Assembly (NCBI RefSeq): GCF_000718985.1
Contig: NZ_JODL01000016.1
Location: 223,147 to 287,146, forward strand
Length of the DNA: 64,000 bases
Origin: Streptomyces megasporus
GTDB lineage: Bacteria; Actinomycetota; Actinomycetes; Streptomycetales; Streptomycetaceae
Direction of reading: 5' to 3'
The notes under the pieces are model-generated. The model was not told the DNA's origin. It was given only the letters and a program-made list of their open reading frames with translations, and searched no databases. Below are positions 42,479 to 50,896 of the stretch, one piece after another (position 1 is the first letter of the stretch; each line of letters opens with the position of its first letter). The position numbers and the translations under genes were made by a program.

Positions 42479-43435
42479 GTGCTGGACGAGGTCGACCACT
42501 GGCTGGAACGACGCTCCTGGAGCGCTGTCGACCGCCCGCTCCCCCGCCTGCTGGCCGCGAAGCGGGCGGCGGGACCGGCGGGCAGCGTGAGCGTGGTGCT
42601 TCCGGCGCTGAACGAGGAGGCGACGGTCGGGGAGATCGTCGCCGTGATCCGCCGCGAGCTGATGACCGAGGAGACACCCCTGGTCGACGAGCTGGTCGTG
42701 CTGGACTCCGGCTCCACCGACCGCACCTCCGCGGTCGCCGCGGCGGCGGGCGCGCGCGTGGTGCACCGGGACGACATCCTGCCCCGGATGCCCGCGCTGC
42801 CGGGCAAGGGCGAGGTGCTGTGGCGGTCGCTGATGGTCACCAGCGGGGAGATCGTCTGCTTCGTCGACGCCGACCTGCGGGACTTCGACCCGGCCTTCGT
42901 CTCGGGCATCGTCGGCCCGCTGCTGACCGAACCCGACCTGGCGATGGTCAAGGCGATGTACGACCGCGCGATCGGCGACAGCCCGGTCGGCGGCGGCCGG
43001 GTCACCGAGCTGGTCGCCCGGCCCCTGCTCAACCTGCACTGGCCACAGCTCGCGGGCTTCGTCCAGCCGCTGGGCGGCGAGTACGCGGCCCGCCGCTCCC
43101 TGCTGGAACGGCTCAGCTTCCCCGTCGGCTACGGCGTCGAACTGGGCCTGCTGGTGGACGCGCTGCACACCGTCGGACTCGACGCGCTGGGCCAGGTCGA
43201 CGTGGGCGTGCGCAAGCACCGCAACCAGGACGGACTGGCCCTGGGACGGATGGCCGCGGCCATCCAGCGCACGGCCCACGTCCGGCTGGCGCGCGGCCCG
43301 CTCATACGCCCGCAACTGACCCAGTTCGAACGCACCCCCGACGGGAGGTTCGTCCCGCACACCCACCCGGTGGACTGCGAGGAGCGTCCACCGATGTGCA
43401 CCATCCCGGAGTACGCGCGGCGCCACGCGGCCTGA
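42479..43435 (+). CDS. gpgS: Glucosyl-3-phosphoglycerate synthase
   Basis: A 318-residue GT-A/GT81 enzyme. 'SVVLPALNEEATVGEIV' is the nucleotide-sugar loop, 'LDSGSTDRTSAVA' follows, 'ICFVDADLRDFD' is the metal DxD, and 'PLLNLHWPQLAGFVQPLGGEYA' is the acceptor region. It transfers glucose to 3-phosphoglycerate, giving the precursor of glucosylglycerate and of methylglucose polysaccharides. The GTG at 42479 follows GGGAGG. It is followed by otsA, so two compatible-solute routes are clustered. Confidence 0.92.
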   Translation: MLDEVDHWLERRSWSAVDRPLPRLLAAKRAAGPAGSVSVVLPALNEEATVGEIVAVIRRELMTEETPLVDELVVLDSGSTDRTSAVAAAAGARVVHRDDILPRMPALPGKGEVLWRSLMVTSGEIVCFVDADLRDFDPAFVSGIVGPLLTEPDLAMVKAMYDRAIGDSPVGGGRVTELVARPLLNLHWPQLAGFVQPLGGEYAARRSLLERLSFPVGYGVELGLLVDALHTVGLDALGQVDVGVRKHRNQDGLALGRMAAAIQRTAHVRLARGPLIRPQLTQFERTPDGRFVPHTHPVDCEERPPMCTIPEYARRHAA

Positions 43436-43603
43436 GGGTCCCGTGCCCGTCCCGGCGCGCACCGGTTGTCGTCGGCGTGCCCCGGGGCGGGCCGACGCCG
43501 CCCGGGCGGTTACCGGCCCGTACCGGCCCACCTGGCCGAACGTGGGCGCCGTGTGACGAGAACCGCACGTTTGCGCGGTCCGGACAGCGGCTAGGTTCCG
43601 GTC

Positions 43604-45073
43604 ATGGTCACTCGGCACCAGGTACTCGTCGCGTCCAACCGCGGACCCGTCTCCTACACGGCCGGGGAGGGGGGCGAACTGACCGCCAAACGCGGCGGCG
43701 GCGGCTTGGTCTCCGGTCTGTCGACCGTCAAGGGCGACGCGGTGTGGGTGTGCGCGGCGCTGGGCGACGGCGACCGCGAGGCCGTCCGGCGCACCGGCGG
43801 GAGGCTCGATCCGGCCGACACCGACGGCCAGACGGTGCGGATGCTGGACATCCCGCCGGAGGTCTTCTCGGACGCCTACAACGGCATCGCCAACTCCGTG
43901 CTGTGGTTCGTCCACCACATGCTCTACCAGACCCCGCTGGAGCCCGCCTTCGACACGGAGTTCGAACGGCAGTGGCGCTCCTACGAGACGTACAACGCGG
44001 CGTTCGCCGACGCCCTCGCCGAGGATGCCGCCGAGGGCGCGGTGGTCCTGGTGCAGGACTACCACCTCACCCTCGTCCCCGGCATGCTCCGCGAACGGCG
44101 GCCCGACCTGCGCATCGGGCACTTCTCGCACACTCCCTGGGCGCCGCCGGACTACTTCCGGATGCTGCCGGACGATCCGGACGGCGGGGTGGCCGCCGAG
44201 GTGCTCCGCGGCATCCTGGGCGCCGACCGCGCCGCCTTCCTCACCCAGCGCTGGGCCAACGCGTTCACCGAGTGCTGCGTGAAGCTGCTGGGCGCGGAGG
44301 TCTCCGTGGGCGACGACGGCGAGATGGTGGTGGTGCACGAGGGACGCGAGACGCGGATAGGCGTCCACGGCCTGGGCGCCGACGCGGCCTTCCTCCGCGA
44401 GCGCTCCCGGCGCCCGGACGTGGACGAGCGGATGGCCTCGCTCCGTGAGCAGATCGGCCACGACGGGGACGGAAACCCCCGGAAGACGATCGTCCGGGTG
44501 GATCGCACCGAACTGTCCAAGAACATCGTCCGCGGCCTCCACGCCTACCGCCGGCTGCTGGACGACCACCCCGAGTGGCACGAGCGGGTCGTCCACATCG
44601 CCTTCGCCTACCCCTCCCGGCAGGACCTGGCCGTCTACCGCGACTACACCGCGGAGGTCTCCCGTGTCGCCCAGGAGATCAACGCGGCGTACGGCACGGG
44701 GAGCTGGACACCGGTCGTCCTGCACGTCAAGGACGACTTCGCGCGCTCGCTGGCGGCGTACCGACTGGCCGACGTCGCCCTGGTCAACCCCATCCGGGAC
44801 GGGATGAACCTGGTCGCCAAGGAGATCCCGGTGGTCTCCGACCGCGGTTGCGCGCTGGTCCTCTCCCGCGAGGCCGGGGCCTTCGCGGAGCTGGCCGAGG
44901 ACGCCATCACCGTCAACCCGTACGACATCGGCGCCACCGCCGACGCCCTCCACCGGGCGCTGTCCATGGAAGCGGACGAGCGCGCCGAACGCACCAAGCG
45001 GCTCGCCGCCGCGGCCACCGCGCTGCCGCCCACGGCCTGGTTCACCGAACAGCTCGACGCCCTGCGCGGCTGA
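43604..45073 (+). CDS. otsA: Trehalose-6-phosphate synthase
   Basis: A 489-residue GT20 enzyme making trehalose-6-phosphate from UDP- or GDP-glucose and glucose-6-phosphate. 'VLVASNRGPVSY', 'RGGGGLVSGL', 'VLVQDYHLTLVPGMLRERRP' and 'NPIRDGMNLVAKEI' are the family marks and span the active site. A TAGGTT -10 box (43592-43597) lies six bases before the ATG, so the mRNA is probably leaderless. It is convergent with otsB. Confidence 0.95.
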   Translation: MVTRHQVLVASNRGPVSYTAGEGGELTAKRGGGGLVSGLSTVKGDAVWVCAALGDGDREAVRRTGGRLDPADTDGQTVRMLDIPPEVFSDAYNGIANSVLWFVHHMLYQTPLEPAFDTEFERQWRSYETYNAAFADALAEDAAEGAVVLVQDYHLTLVPGMLRERRPDLRIGHFSHTPWAPPDYFRMLPDDPDGGVAAEVLRGILGADRAAFLTQRWANAFTECCVKLLGAEVSVGDDGEMVVVHEGRETRIGVHGLGADAAFLRERSRRPDVDERMASLREQIGHDGDGNPRKTIVRVDRTELSKNIVRGLHAYRRLLDDHPEWHERVVHIAFAYPSRQDLAVYRDYTAEVSRVAQEINAAYGTGSWTPVVLHVKDDFARSLAAYRLADVALVNPIRDGMNLVAKEIPVVSDRGCALVLSREAGAFAELAEDAITVNPYDIGATADALHRALSMEADERAERTKRLAAAATALPPTAWFTEQLDALRG

Positions 45074-45188
45074 GCGGGGCTCCACCGGGCCGGCCCGGGT
45101 CCTCTCACGGGTGCGGCGGGCACGCACCGCGTCCGCCGCACCCGTGGGGCCGTCCGTCGGTCGGTGCCCGCTCGGCCGGTCGGTTCGG

Positions 45189-46052
45189 TCAGCCGGCCAG
45201 GACGTCCGCCAGCCTTCCCAGCAGCCCGACGACGCCGGCGGGACCGTCCACGACCAGATCCGCCCGCTCGGACAGCGCGGTGACCTCCTCGCTGCCGCTG
45301 CACACCAGCACGCCGGGCAGGTCCTCGCCCCGCAGCCGGTCCACCGCGTCGTACGCGGCGAGGTCGCCCAGGTCGTCGCCGCCGTAGAGGACCGAGCCGG
45401 CGTCCGTCTCGCGGAGGAAGTCCGTCAGGGCGACGCCCTTGTCCATGCCCGGAGGCCGCAGTTCCAGGACGAAACGGCCGGGTTCGACGGTCAGGCCGTG
45501 CCTTTGGGCCAGCTCGTCCAGGGGCTCGCGCAGCAGGTCGAAGGCACTCTGCGGATCGGCGGCACGGCGGGTGTGGACGGCGACGGCCCGGCCCTTGTCC
45601 TCGATCCGGGTGCCCTCCGGGGCCCCGGCCTTCTCCACGACGCCGGGCAGTTCGGCCCGGACGGCCGCCACGCCGGGGGGCGGCGGCGGCGCGGTGACCT
45701 CGCCGGTGGCCGCGTCCCAGCGCTCCGCGCCGTACGCGCCGAGCACCACCAGGTGCTCCAGGCCCGCCACGCCGGTGAAGCCGCCGTAGCGCGCCGCCAC
45801 CTCGGCCGGGCGGCCGGTGACGATCACCACGGCCCGCAGCACGGGCGCCAGCCGGGCCAGGACGGGCACCGCGTCCGGGTGGGCGCGGGCCTGGTCGGGG
45901 TCGGGGACGATCGGGGCGATCGTTCCGTCGAAGTCGAGGGCGACCACGGCCCGCCCGGGGTCGGCCAGCAGTGCGGCGAGGCCGTCGCGTCCGGCGGGGG
46001 TGGTCGGTTCGGGGAGCTGCTCGGGAAGGGAGTGAGAAGAGTGGCTGCCCAT
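45189..46052 (-). CDS. otsB: Trehalose-6-phosphate phosphatase
   Basis: A 287-residue HAD phosphatase. Motif I 'VALDFDGTIAPIV' holds the nucleophile Asp, motif II is 'IVTGRPAE', and motif IV is 'LYGGDDLGDLAA'. 'DKGRAVAVHTRRA' is the TPP cap. ATG 46052 is chosen; a TAGTGT -10 box ends seven bases upstream on the minus strand, so this gene too may be leaderless. It completes the OtsA-OtsB pathway although the genes face each other. Confidence 0.94.
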   Translation of the reverse strand: MGSHSSHSLPEQLPEPTTPAGRDGLAALLADPGRAVVALDFDGTIAPIVPDPDQARAHPDAVPVLARLAPVLRAVVIVTGRPAEVAARYGGFTGVAGLEHLVVLGAYGAERWDAATGEVTAPPPPPGVAAVRAELPGVVEKAGAPEGTRIEDKGRAVAVHTRRAADPQSAFDLLREPLDELAQRHGLTVEPGRFVLELRPPGMDKGVALTDFLRETDAGSVLYGGDDLGDLAAYDAVDRLRGEDLPGVLVCSGSEEVTALSERADLVVDGPAGVVGLLGRLADVLAG

Positions 46053-46321
46053 GCTCGGCACACTACCCGGCCACGGCCGCCCTATCTCCGTCCGTTCCGG
46101 ACCCGCGCCCTTCCGTGCCGCGCACGGTCGCGGCGGCGAACGGCCACGCCCGGCACGCGGCGAACGCGGACCTCCCGGTCGTCCCGACGAATCCTGTCGT
46201 CCGCCGCACCCTGAGGACATCGGCAGGTGCGCAGTCCGAGAAACCCGCGACACGACCACCCGCATGTGCCCACCGCCCGACCTCTGCCGGCCCCGCCGGG
46301 TGGACCTCGTCCAAGGAATCC

Positions 46322-47038
46322 CTACGCCCTGTTCGCCGCTGTCGTGTACGCCTGTCCGGCCTCTTGGAGCAGGAGGGCGGTCCTGCCGCCGGACTTGCCG
46401 GCGGCATCCTCCGAGACGCCGGTCTCCACGGCTCGCTCCCGGATCATGCGCCGGAGCCGCGGCAGGCCGTACTCCTCGTGGGTGTCGATCAGCTCCTGCT
46501 TGACGGTCGGATCGTCATCGCCCGTGGTTTCGGCGATCACCGCACTCCGGATCCGCGTCAGCGTTCCCAGGACGGTTCCACCGTCCGACACCGTTCCCAT
46601 GGCCCGGTCTGTTCCGCCCTCCGGAATACGTGTGAAGTCCTCTCGACCGAGTTCCCCGAGCGCTTCGGCGACACGAGCGGTCTGCGCGCCGTGGACGGCG
46701 CGGAAAGCCTCCTCGTCCTCGAACACCCCGCGCAGGAACGGAGTCAGTTCCCGCACGGTCATGTCGGTCCTGGCCTCGCCTTTGCGTTCGGCGAGGACAC
46801 CATGGACATCCGCCGTGTAATGGGTGAGGACGTTCGCCATGTTCCGACGAATCTCCTCGGGCATCGCGCGGTCGGCGTACCCCCTGACGGTCTCCTCGAA
46901 GACGTGGAGCCGCGCATCGCCGTGTTCGGGGTCTTCCTCCGGAGCGGGGGCCCCCGGGAGCCGGCCGGTCATGGCCGTCTCCAACGCGTCGCCACACTCG
47001 GCCGTCGACGCACCGTCCTCCGGCTTCCCACCGGGCAC
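46322..47038 (-). CDS. Cassette protein A, helical, related to the next gene
   Basis: A 238-residue protein from GTG 47038 (GGAG lies four bases upstream). The first ~28 residues 'VPGGKPEDGASTAECGDALETAMTGR' (in part) are identical to those of cassette B. The rest is similar but diverged: 'MPEEIRRNMANVLTHYTADVHGVL', 'FLRGVFEDEEAFRAVHGAQ', 'VLGTLTRIRSAVIAET'. The pattern recalls the C-terminal helical part of large Streptomyces proteins in type VII secretion-like loci (DUF6571-like, from memory). No signal peptide is seen. Function unknown. Confidence 0.65.
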   Translation of the reverse strand: MPGGKPEDGASTAECGDALETAMTGRLPGAPAPEEDPEHGDARLHVFEETVRGYADRAMPEEIRRNMANVLTHYTADVHGVLAERKGEARTDMTVRELTPFLRGVFEDEEAFRAVHGAQTARVAEALGELGREDFTRIPEGGTDRAMGTVSDGGTVLGTLTRIRSAVIAETTGDDDPTVKQELIDTHEEYGLPRLRRMIRERAVETGVSEDAAGKSGGRTALLLQEAGQAYTTAANRA

Positions 47039-47058
47039 CAGGCTCCAACAGAAGTCGT
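46960..47058. repeat. 99-bp direct repeat, copy 1
   Basis: Identical base for base to 48135-48233, 1175 bp away. It covers the start codon and first ~28 codons of cassette A and 20 bp of leader. Identity stops abruptly at both ends. Confidence 0.95.
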
Positions 47059-47433
47059 CTCTTCGATCAAGAATGCCGCACCATGATCCTCGGTTTCCAT
47101 TGCACTCAAACCACCGCACCTGTGATGCACCGAGGCGCTCCGCGCAGCCTGGACCCACCTGCTGGGGAAGCCCTTTCTTGACCCCGGAGCAGGGTGTCGA
47201 CACAAGGCGGGCCATGACGACCCAAACGATTCGGCCATAATCTCCGCGCCAGGCTCTCCCGGGGCGACAGGAATCGCCCCGTGATAGCCGAAAGAAACCG
47301 CAAACAACGCCCGGCACAGATTCCCCGTGTGGCTCCGGCCCAGGATCCCGAATCACCAGGGAGAACGTCCCGGGCCGCTTGCTCGGCACCGGAACGTTCC
47401 GGGAGAGTCGGCCGTCACGACCTGGCTCGCGAC
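47059..47433. other. Spacer between cassettes A and B
   Basis: This is 375 bp with lower GC than average and no supported gene. In one minus-strand frame the sequence is open into cassette A, but its composition does not look coding. It may be the eroded end of an earlier gene. Confidence 0.4.
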
Positions 47434-48213
47434 TCAGGAAGCCGTCCGATATTCTGTTCTGATCACTTCGGTGATCTTCGGGTGGAGCCCCGCATCGCCA
47501 TTCCCCGGCACCTCGGTCAGCGCACCCAATCGATCAGCCCTTTCCCGGAACATGTCCTCCAGGTAACCGCTGTTCCTCCGGGGCGAGAAAAAGACCTCCG
47601 GGTTTCCGCCCGTGCCCTGTTTCCCGTAAGCTTCGATCCACTCTTTCCGACCGGCTTCGTCGTCGTGGCGTGCGCCCAGAGCCTCGGCACCGATACGGTC
47701 CAGAACACCCATGGTGTTCCCGCCCACCAAGGCCACTCCCTGAGCCTCGTCGCTGCCTTCTGTGAAGTCCTCTCTACCGAGACCTCGAATGCCTTCCGCG
47801 ACGAGCGCCAGGTGGGATTCGCGAACCATTCGGAAGGCTTCGGCGTCCTCGGCGATGCCACGGATGAAATCCGCCATGGTGGCCCGGTCGACGTCGACGT
47901 CGTTCGGCCGCGTCGACAACTCCCTGGTGGAGAAGTCCCCGTGCAGACCGATGATGTCGTGGATGTCGTCCGCATAGAAGGCGAGCGCATTCGCCATGTT
48001 CCGACGGATTTCCTCGGGCATCGCCTCGGGGTCGTCTTCGACATGATCGGCGTATCCCTTGACGACCTCCTCGAGAACGCGGACCCGTTCGGCATCGTGC
48101 TCAAGAGTGCTCTCCGGCGGAGCGGCTCCGGGAGGCCGGCCGGTCATGGCCGTCTCCAACGCGTCGCCACACTCGGCCGTCGACGCACCGTCCTCCGGCT
48201 TCCCACCGGGCAC
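47434..48213 (-). CDS. Cassette protein B, helical, paralogue of cassette A
   Basis: A 259-residue protein from GTG 48213 with the same ribosome site as cassette A. It shares the identical N-terminal block, then aligns as a diverged paralogue ('MPEEIRRNMANALAFYADDIHDII', 'FIRGIAEDAEAFRMVRESHLAL', 'TMGVLDRIGAEALGAR'). It ends with a different tail of ~60 residues ('FFSPRRNSGYLEDMFRERAD'). Conserved helices plus variable C-termini are the pattern of exchangeable cassettes. No domain is recognised with confidence. Confidence 0.65.
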   Translation of the reverse strand: MPGGKPEDGASTAECGDALETAMTGRPPGAAPPESTLEHDAERVRVLEEVVKGYADHVEDDPEAMPEEIRRNMANALAFYADDIHDIIGLHGDFSTRELSTRPNDVDVDRATMADFIRGIAEDAEAFRMVRESHLALVAEGIRGLGREDFTEGSDEAQGVALVGGNTMGVLDRIGAEALGARHDDEAGRKEWIEAYGKQGTGGNPEVFFSPRRNSGYLEDMFRERADRLGALTEVPGNGDAGLHPKITEVIRTEYRTAS

Positions 48214-48233
48214 CAGGCTCCAACAGAAGTCGT
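48135..48233. repeat. 99-bp direct repeat, copy 2
   Basis: Exact copy of 46960-47058, covering the leader and the start of cassette B. Confidence 0.95.
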
Positions 48234-48469
48234 GGCGAGAAGACCACGGTTCTTCGACTTCTCTCCGACGACCGCACCCCCCATCAGGCCACCTCTCCCG
48301 TGCAACTCGTCGTCCTTGACTCCCACCTGCTCGACCCGTTCCTCGATCATCTCGGTGAGACGCGGGCGTCTCTTTCCGTTCCGGTCATCGCGGCGTAGGA
48401 GGTGACCACTTTCCCCAAGACACGAGTCTGCTCCTCGGTGTGCCGACTGTGGCCCTCCGGCGCGTCCAT
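48234..48469 (-). pseudogene. Frameshifted remnant upstream of cassette B
   Basis: One minus-strand frame gives 'TRVLGKVVTSYAAMTGTERDA' from ATG 48469 and then stops. The neighbouring frame continues smoothly as 'RLTEMIEERVEQVGVKDDE' and 'LHGRGGLMGGAVVGEKSKN' up to the repeat border. The join near 48365 looks like a single-base insertion. This is probably the eroded middle of a larger ancestral protein of which cassettes A and B are C-terminal versions. Confidence 0.5.
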
Positions 48470-48690
48470 GCCCCCGCGTGGCCGGACCTGCCCGCCCCCA
48501 CGCGCCGCTCTGTTCCCCCGCGTCGGTGTGGCAGACGAACAACTCCTCTGTGGTTACCGTGAGTTGCCTGCCGGATTGTAGTGGTCACCGGTTTCGGGAC
48601 CTGTGCGGGGCGGTGCCGTGGGGGTGACGGCGCAGGGCGACGCGGCCGGGAAGGGACTGGTCCGGCACTCGCGCCCCCGCGCCGACGTGC

Positions 48691-48951
48691 CTATCCGCGT
48701 AGATCGCGCCGCGCGTCCCGGCGGCGCCTGAGACGGTTGATCGTGACCGGGTCCCGGGCGAGGGCGCGCGGATCGTCCAAGAGGGCGTTGAGGCGCTGGT
48801 AGTACTGGGTGGGCGAGATGCCCAGACGTTCGCGGATCGCCCGCTCCTTGGCGCCGGGGCCCGGCCAGCCGTGCCGTTCGACGGCGAGCACGGCCTCGTC
48901 CTGTTCGGACAGGCCGTCGCCCTCGTTCGGCCGCTCGTTGCCGGTGCTCAC
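48691..48951 (-). CDS. DUF3263 domain protein, possible DNA-binding
   Basis: An 86-residue protein. 'DEAVLAVERHGWPGPGAKERAIRERLGISPTQYYQRLNALLD' (in parts) is the DUF3263 helix-turn-helix-like core, followed by the Arg-rich end 'RLRRRRDARRDLRG'. Actinobacteria-specific, function unknown. GTG 48951 follows a TAGGTT -10 box (48963-48958) by six bases, so the transcript is probably leaderless. Confidence 0.9.
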   Translation of the reverse strand: MSTGNERPNEGDGLSEQDEAVLAVERHGWPGPGAKERAIRERLGISPTQYYQRLNALLDDPRALARDPVTINRLRRRRDARRDLRG

Positions 48952-49142
48952 TCTTCCAACCTACTGCCGCGCTCGGACACCGCACGTCGGCCGCTCCGGG
49001 CCGCTCCGGAGTCCGCGCCACACCGCGTATCGCTTCGGCAACGGTCCTTCACCCTCCAGGTCGGGACTGCTATCCACGTGCATGTACCACCTGCCCGGAA
49101 GATCGTCGACCGCACCCCGCGCCCGTCTTGAGGAGCCTCCGC

Positions 49143-50090
49143 ATGGCCGCCGCAGAGCAGTCCCGCACCGCCGCCGAGATCGCCACCCAGCCGCACTCCT
49201 GGCGGCGGGCGGCCGAAGCGGCGGCGGACGTCGTCGACGCCCTGCCGCGTCCGGGTGAGCGGGTGGCGGTCACGGGCTGCGGCACCTCGTGGTTCATGGC
49301 CCAGGCGTACGCGGCGCTGCGCGAGGCGGCCGGGCAGGGCGAGACGGACGCCTTCGCCTCGTCGGAGTTCCCGGTGGGACGCGCGTACGACCGCGTGGTG
49401 GCGATCACCCGGTCCGGCACCACCTCCGAGGTGCTGGACCTGCTGGGCGTGGTGAAGGGCCGTGTCGCCACCACCGCCCTGACCGCCGACGCGAACACCC
49501 CCGTCGTGGACGCGGCCGACCGGGTGGCCGTCCTGGACTGGGCGGACGAGGAGTCCGTCGTCCAGACCCGCTTCGCGACGACGGCGCTGGCGCTGCTCCG
49601 CGCGGGCCTGGAGCGGCACGGCGAGCTGCCGGCCGGGGCGAAGTCGGTCGAGCGGGCCGCGGTCGACGCGGAACTGGCCGTCACCCAGCCGTTGCCGGAG
49701 GCGGCGCTCACCGCCGAGCAGTGGACGTTCCTGGGACGCGGCTGGACGTACGGCCTGGCGCTGGAGGCGGCGCTGAAGATGCGCGAGGCGGCCGGGGCGT
49801 GGACGGAGGCGTACCCGGCGATGGAGTACCGCCACGGTCCCATCGCCGTCACCGGTCCGGGCCGGGTCGCCTGGCTGCTGGGCTCCCTGCCGGAAGGGCT
49901 GGCGGGCGACGTGGAGCGGGTGGGCGGCGCCCTGCTGGCGGACTCCGACTGCGCGGCCACCGGAGAGCGCGCGCTCGACCCCATGGCCGATCTGATCCGC
50001 GCCCAGCGCCTGGCGGTCACCCTGGCCGAGTCGCAGGGCGCGGACCCGGACCGGCCCCGCAACCTCAGCCGCAGCGTGATCCTGGGCTGA
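49143..50090 (+). CDS. SIS-domain sugar-phosphate isomerase/deaminase (AgaS/GlmS-C-like)
   Basis: A 315-residue double-SIS protein. The first SIS is 'RVAVTGCGTSWFMAQAYAAL' with 'ITRSGTTSEVLDLL'. The second holds 'FLGRGWTYGLALEAALKMREAAGAWTEAYPAMEYRHGP', a GlmS-like ending. No glutaminase domain is present, so it resembles AgaS or FrlB-type deaminases for amino-sugar phosphates. ATG 49143 follows GAGGAG. Together with NagK, NagA, the PfkB kinase and the aldolase it suggests catabolism of GlcNAc/GalNAc-type sugars; the exact sugar is not certain. Confidence 0.87.
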   Translation: MAAAEQSRTAAEIATQPHSWRRAAEAAADVVDALPRPGERVAVTGCGTSWFMAQAYAALREAAGQGETDAFASSEFPVGRAYDRVVAITRSGTTSEVLDLLGVVKGRVATTALTADANTPVVDAADRVAVLDWADEESVVQTRFATTALALLRAGLERHGELPAGAKSVERAAVDAELAVTQPLPEAALTAEQWTFLGRGWTYGLALEAALKMREAAGAWTEAYPAMEYRHGPIAVTGPGRVAWLLGSLPEGLAGDVERVGGALLADSDCAATGERALDPMADLIRAQRLAVTLAESQGADPDRPRNLSRSVILG

Positions 50091-50625
50091 CGCGCCGCCG
50101 CCCGTCCGCGCCGGCGGCCCTTGGAAACCGCCGGCGCGGGCGGGCGGCGATCGGGCAGGCGACGTGCAGGAGCGCCTCCGCGTTCACCACGTCGCCGTAC
50201 ATGTCGCGTATCACCACCGCGCCCCGGAAGCCGTGCGGCAGCCGGTAGGGGAAGGGGAACACGTCGCCACCGGGCGGCAGTTCGTCGTCGGGCCCCCAGG
50301 GTTCCACCCGCACGTGAACGCCGACATCGCCCTTCTCTCCCTCCCCGCTCCAGTCGAGCCGGCAGTCGATGAGCGCACGGCTCTCGTGGCCCGGTTCGAG
50401 GAGCGTGCCGTACTGCTTCCGTCGCATGACCGAGTCGTCGGGCAGGAGCGAGGCGAGGTGGGCGGTGGGCAGCAGACCGGCGCACGCCTTCCTCGGTTGC
50501 GCGCGGTCGACCTTCGGCCGCTCACTGTCCCGCGTCGAGCACACGACCACCGCTGTCACGACGGCGAGGGCCGCCACGCCCAGAACGGTGACGCGCGACC
50601 ACGTGTGTTTCCACGGGCTTCCCAT
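50065..50625 (-). CDS. Membrane-anchored hypothetical protein
   Basis: A 186-residue protein from ATG 50625 (AGAGGGGGGG upstream). A single hydrophobic helix spans ~12-29 ('VTVLGVAALAVVTAVVVCS'), ending in Cys, so it could be a lipoprotein-like anchor, though the lipobox is not canonical. The outside part contains 'KACAGLLPTAHLASLLPDDS' and 'LIDCRLDWSGEGEKGDVGV'. The basic tail overlaps the 3' end of the SIS gene by 26 bp on the opposite strand and looks non-conserved, so the C-terminus may be frameshifted. It interrupts the amino-sugar set. Confidence 0.6.
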   Translation of the reverse strand: MGSPWKHTWSRVTVLGVAALAVVTAVVVCSTRDSERPKVDRAQPRKACAGLLPTAHLASLLPDDSVMRRKQYGTLLEPGHESRALIDCRLDWSGEGEKGDVGVHVRVEPWGPDDELPPGGDVFPFPYRLPHGFRGAVVIRDMYGDVVNAEALLHVACPIAARPRRRFPRAAGADGRRRVSPGSRCG

Positions 50626-50846
50626 GGCCCCCCCTCTGCCGGTTTCCCGCGCCCGACGCCGGCAAAGGCGTCGGGGGAGCCCCCTGGTTTTCCACAGCCT
50701 GCCGAGCGGGGCCCGATCCGGGCCGTCGGCGACCCGTCGGCTCGGCGGGTCCGCCTCGGCGTGGACGGTCCGGCCGCCGCCTTCACGCGGGTGTTCGGGT
50801 GAGGACGGCGGTCGTCTCCGCCACCGGGCGGAACGGAGATCGGCGA

Positions 50847-50862
50847 AGTGGACTAGACCTTT
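50847..50862. promoter_or_regulatory. DasR-responsive-element-like site upstream of nagK
   Basis: 'agtggactagaccttt' matches 11 of 16 dre positions with the core tGGaCTAGACC. Its position 27 bp before the nagK start fits the known DasR control of nagKA in Streptomyces. Confidence 0.6.
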
Positions 50863-50866
50863 CGCG

Positions 50867-50896
50867 GCAGTCACGGGACACTGTCCCCGTGACTGC
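50867..50896. promoter_or_regulatory. 30-bp near-perfect palindrome over the nagK start codon
   Basis: gcagtcacgggaca / ctgtccccgtgactgc are inverted copies with one extra C in the right arm. The GTG start (50889-50891) sits inside the right arm, so as RNA the hairpin would bury the start; as DNA it could be an operator. Confidence 0.7.

Noticed and set aside
42464..45127. 887-codon minus-strand frame opposite gpgS and otsA
   Set aside because: It spans two real genes and their gap on the other strand; no motif.
47281..48405. Plus-strand frame of 374 codons opposite cassette B
   Set aside because: Cassettes A and B align with each other as proteins on the minus strand, which the plus-strand frame does not explain.
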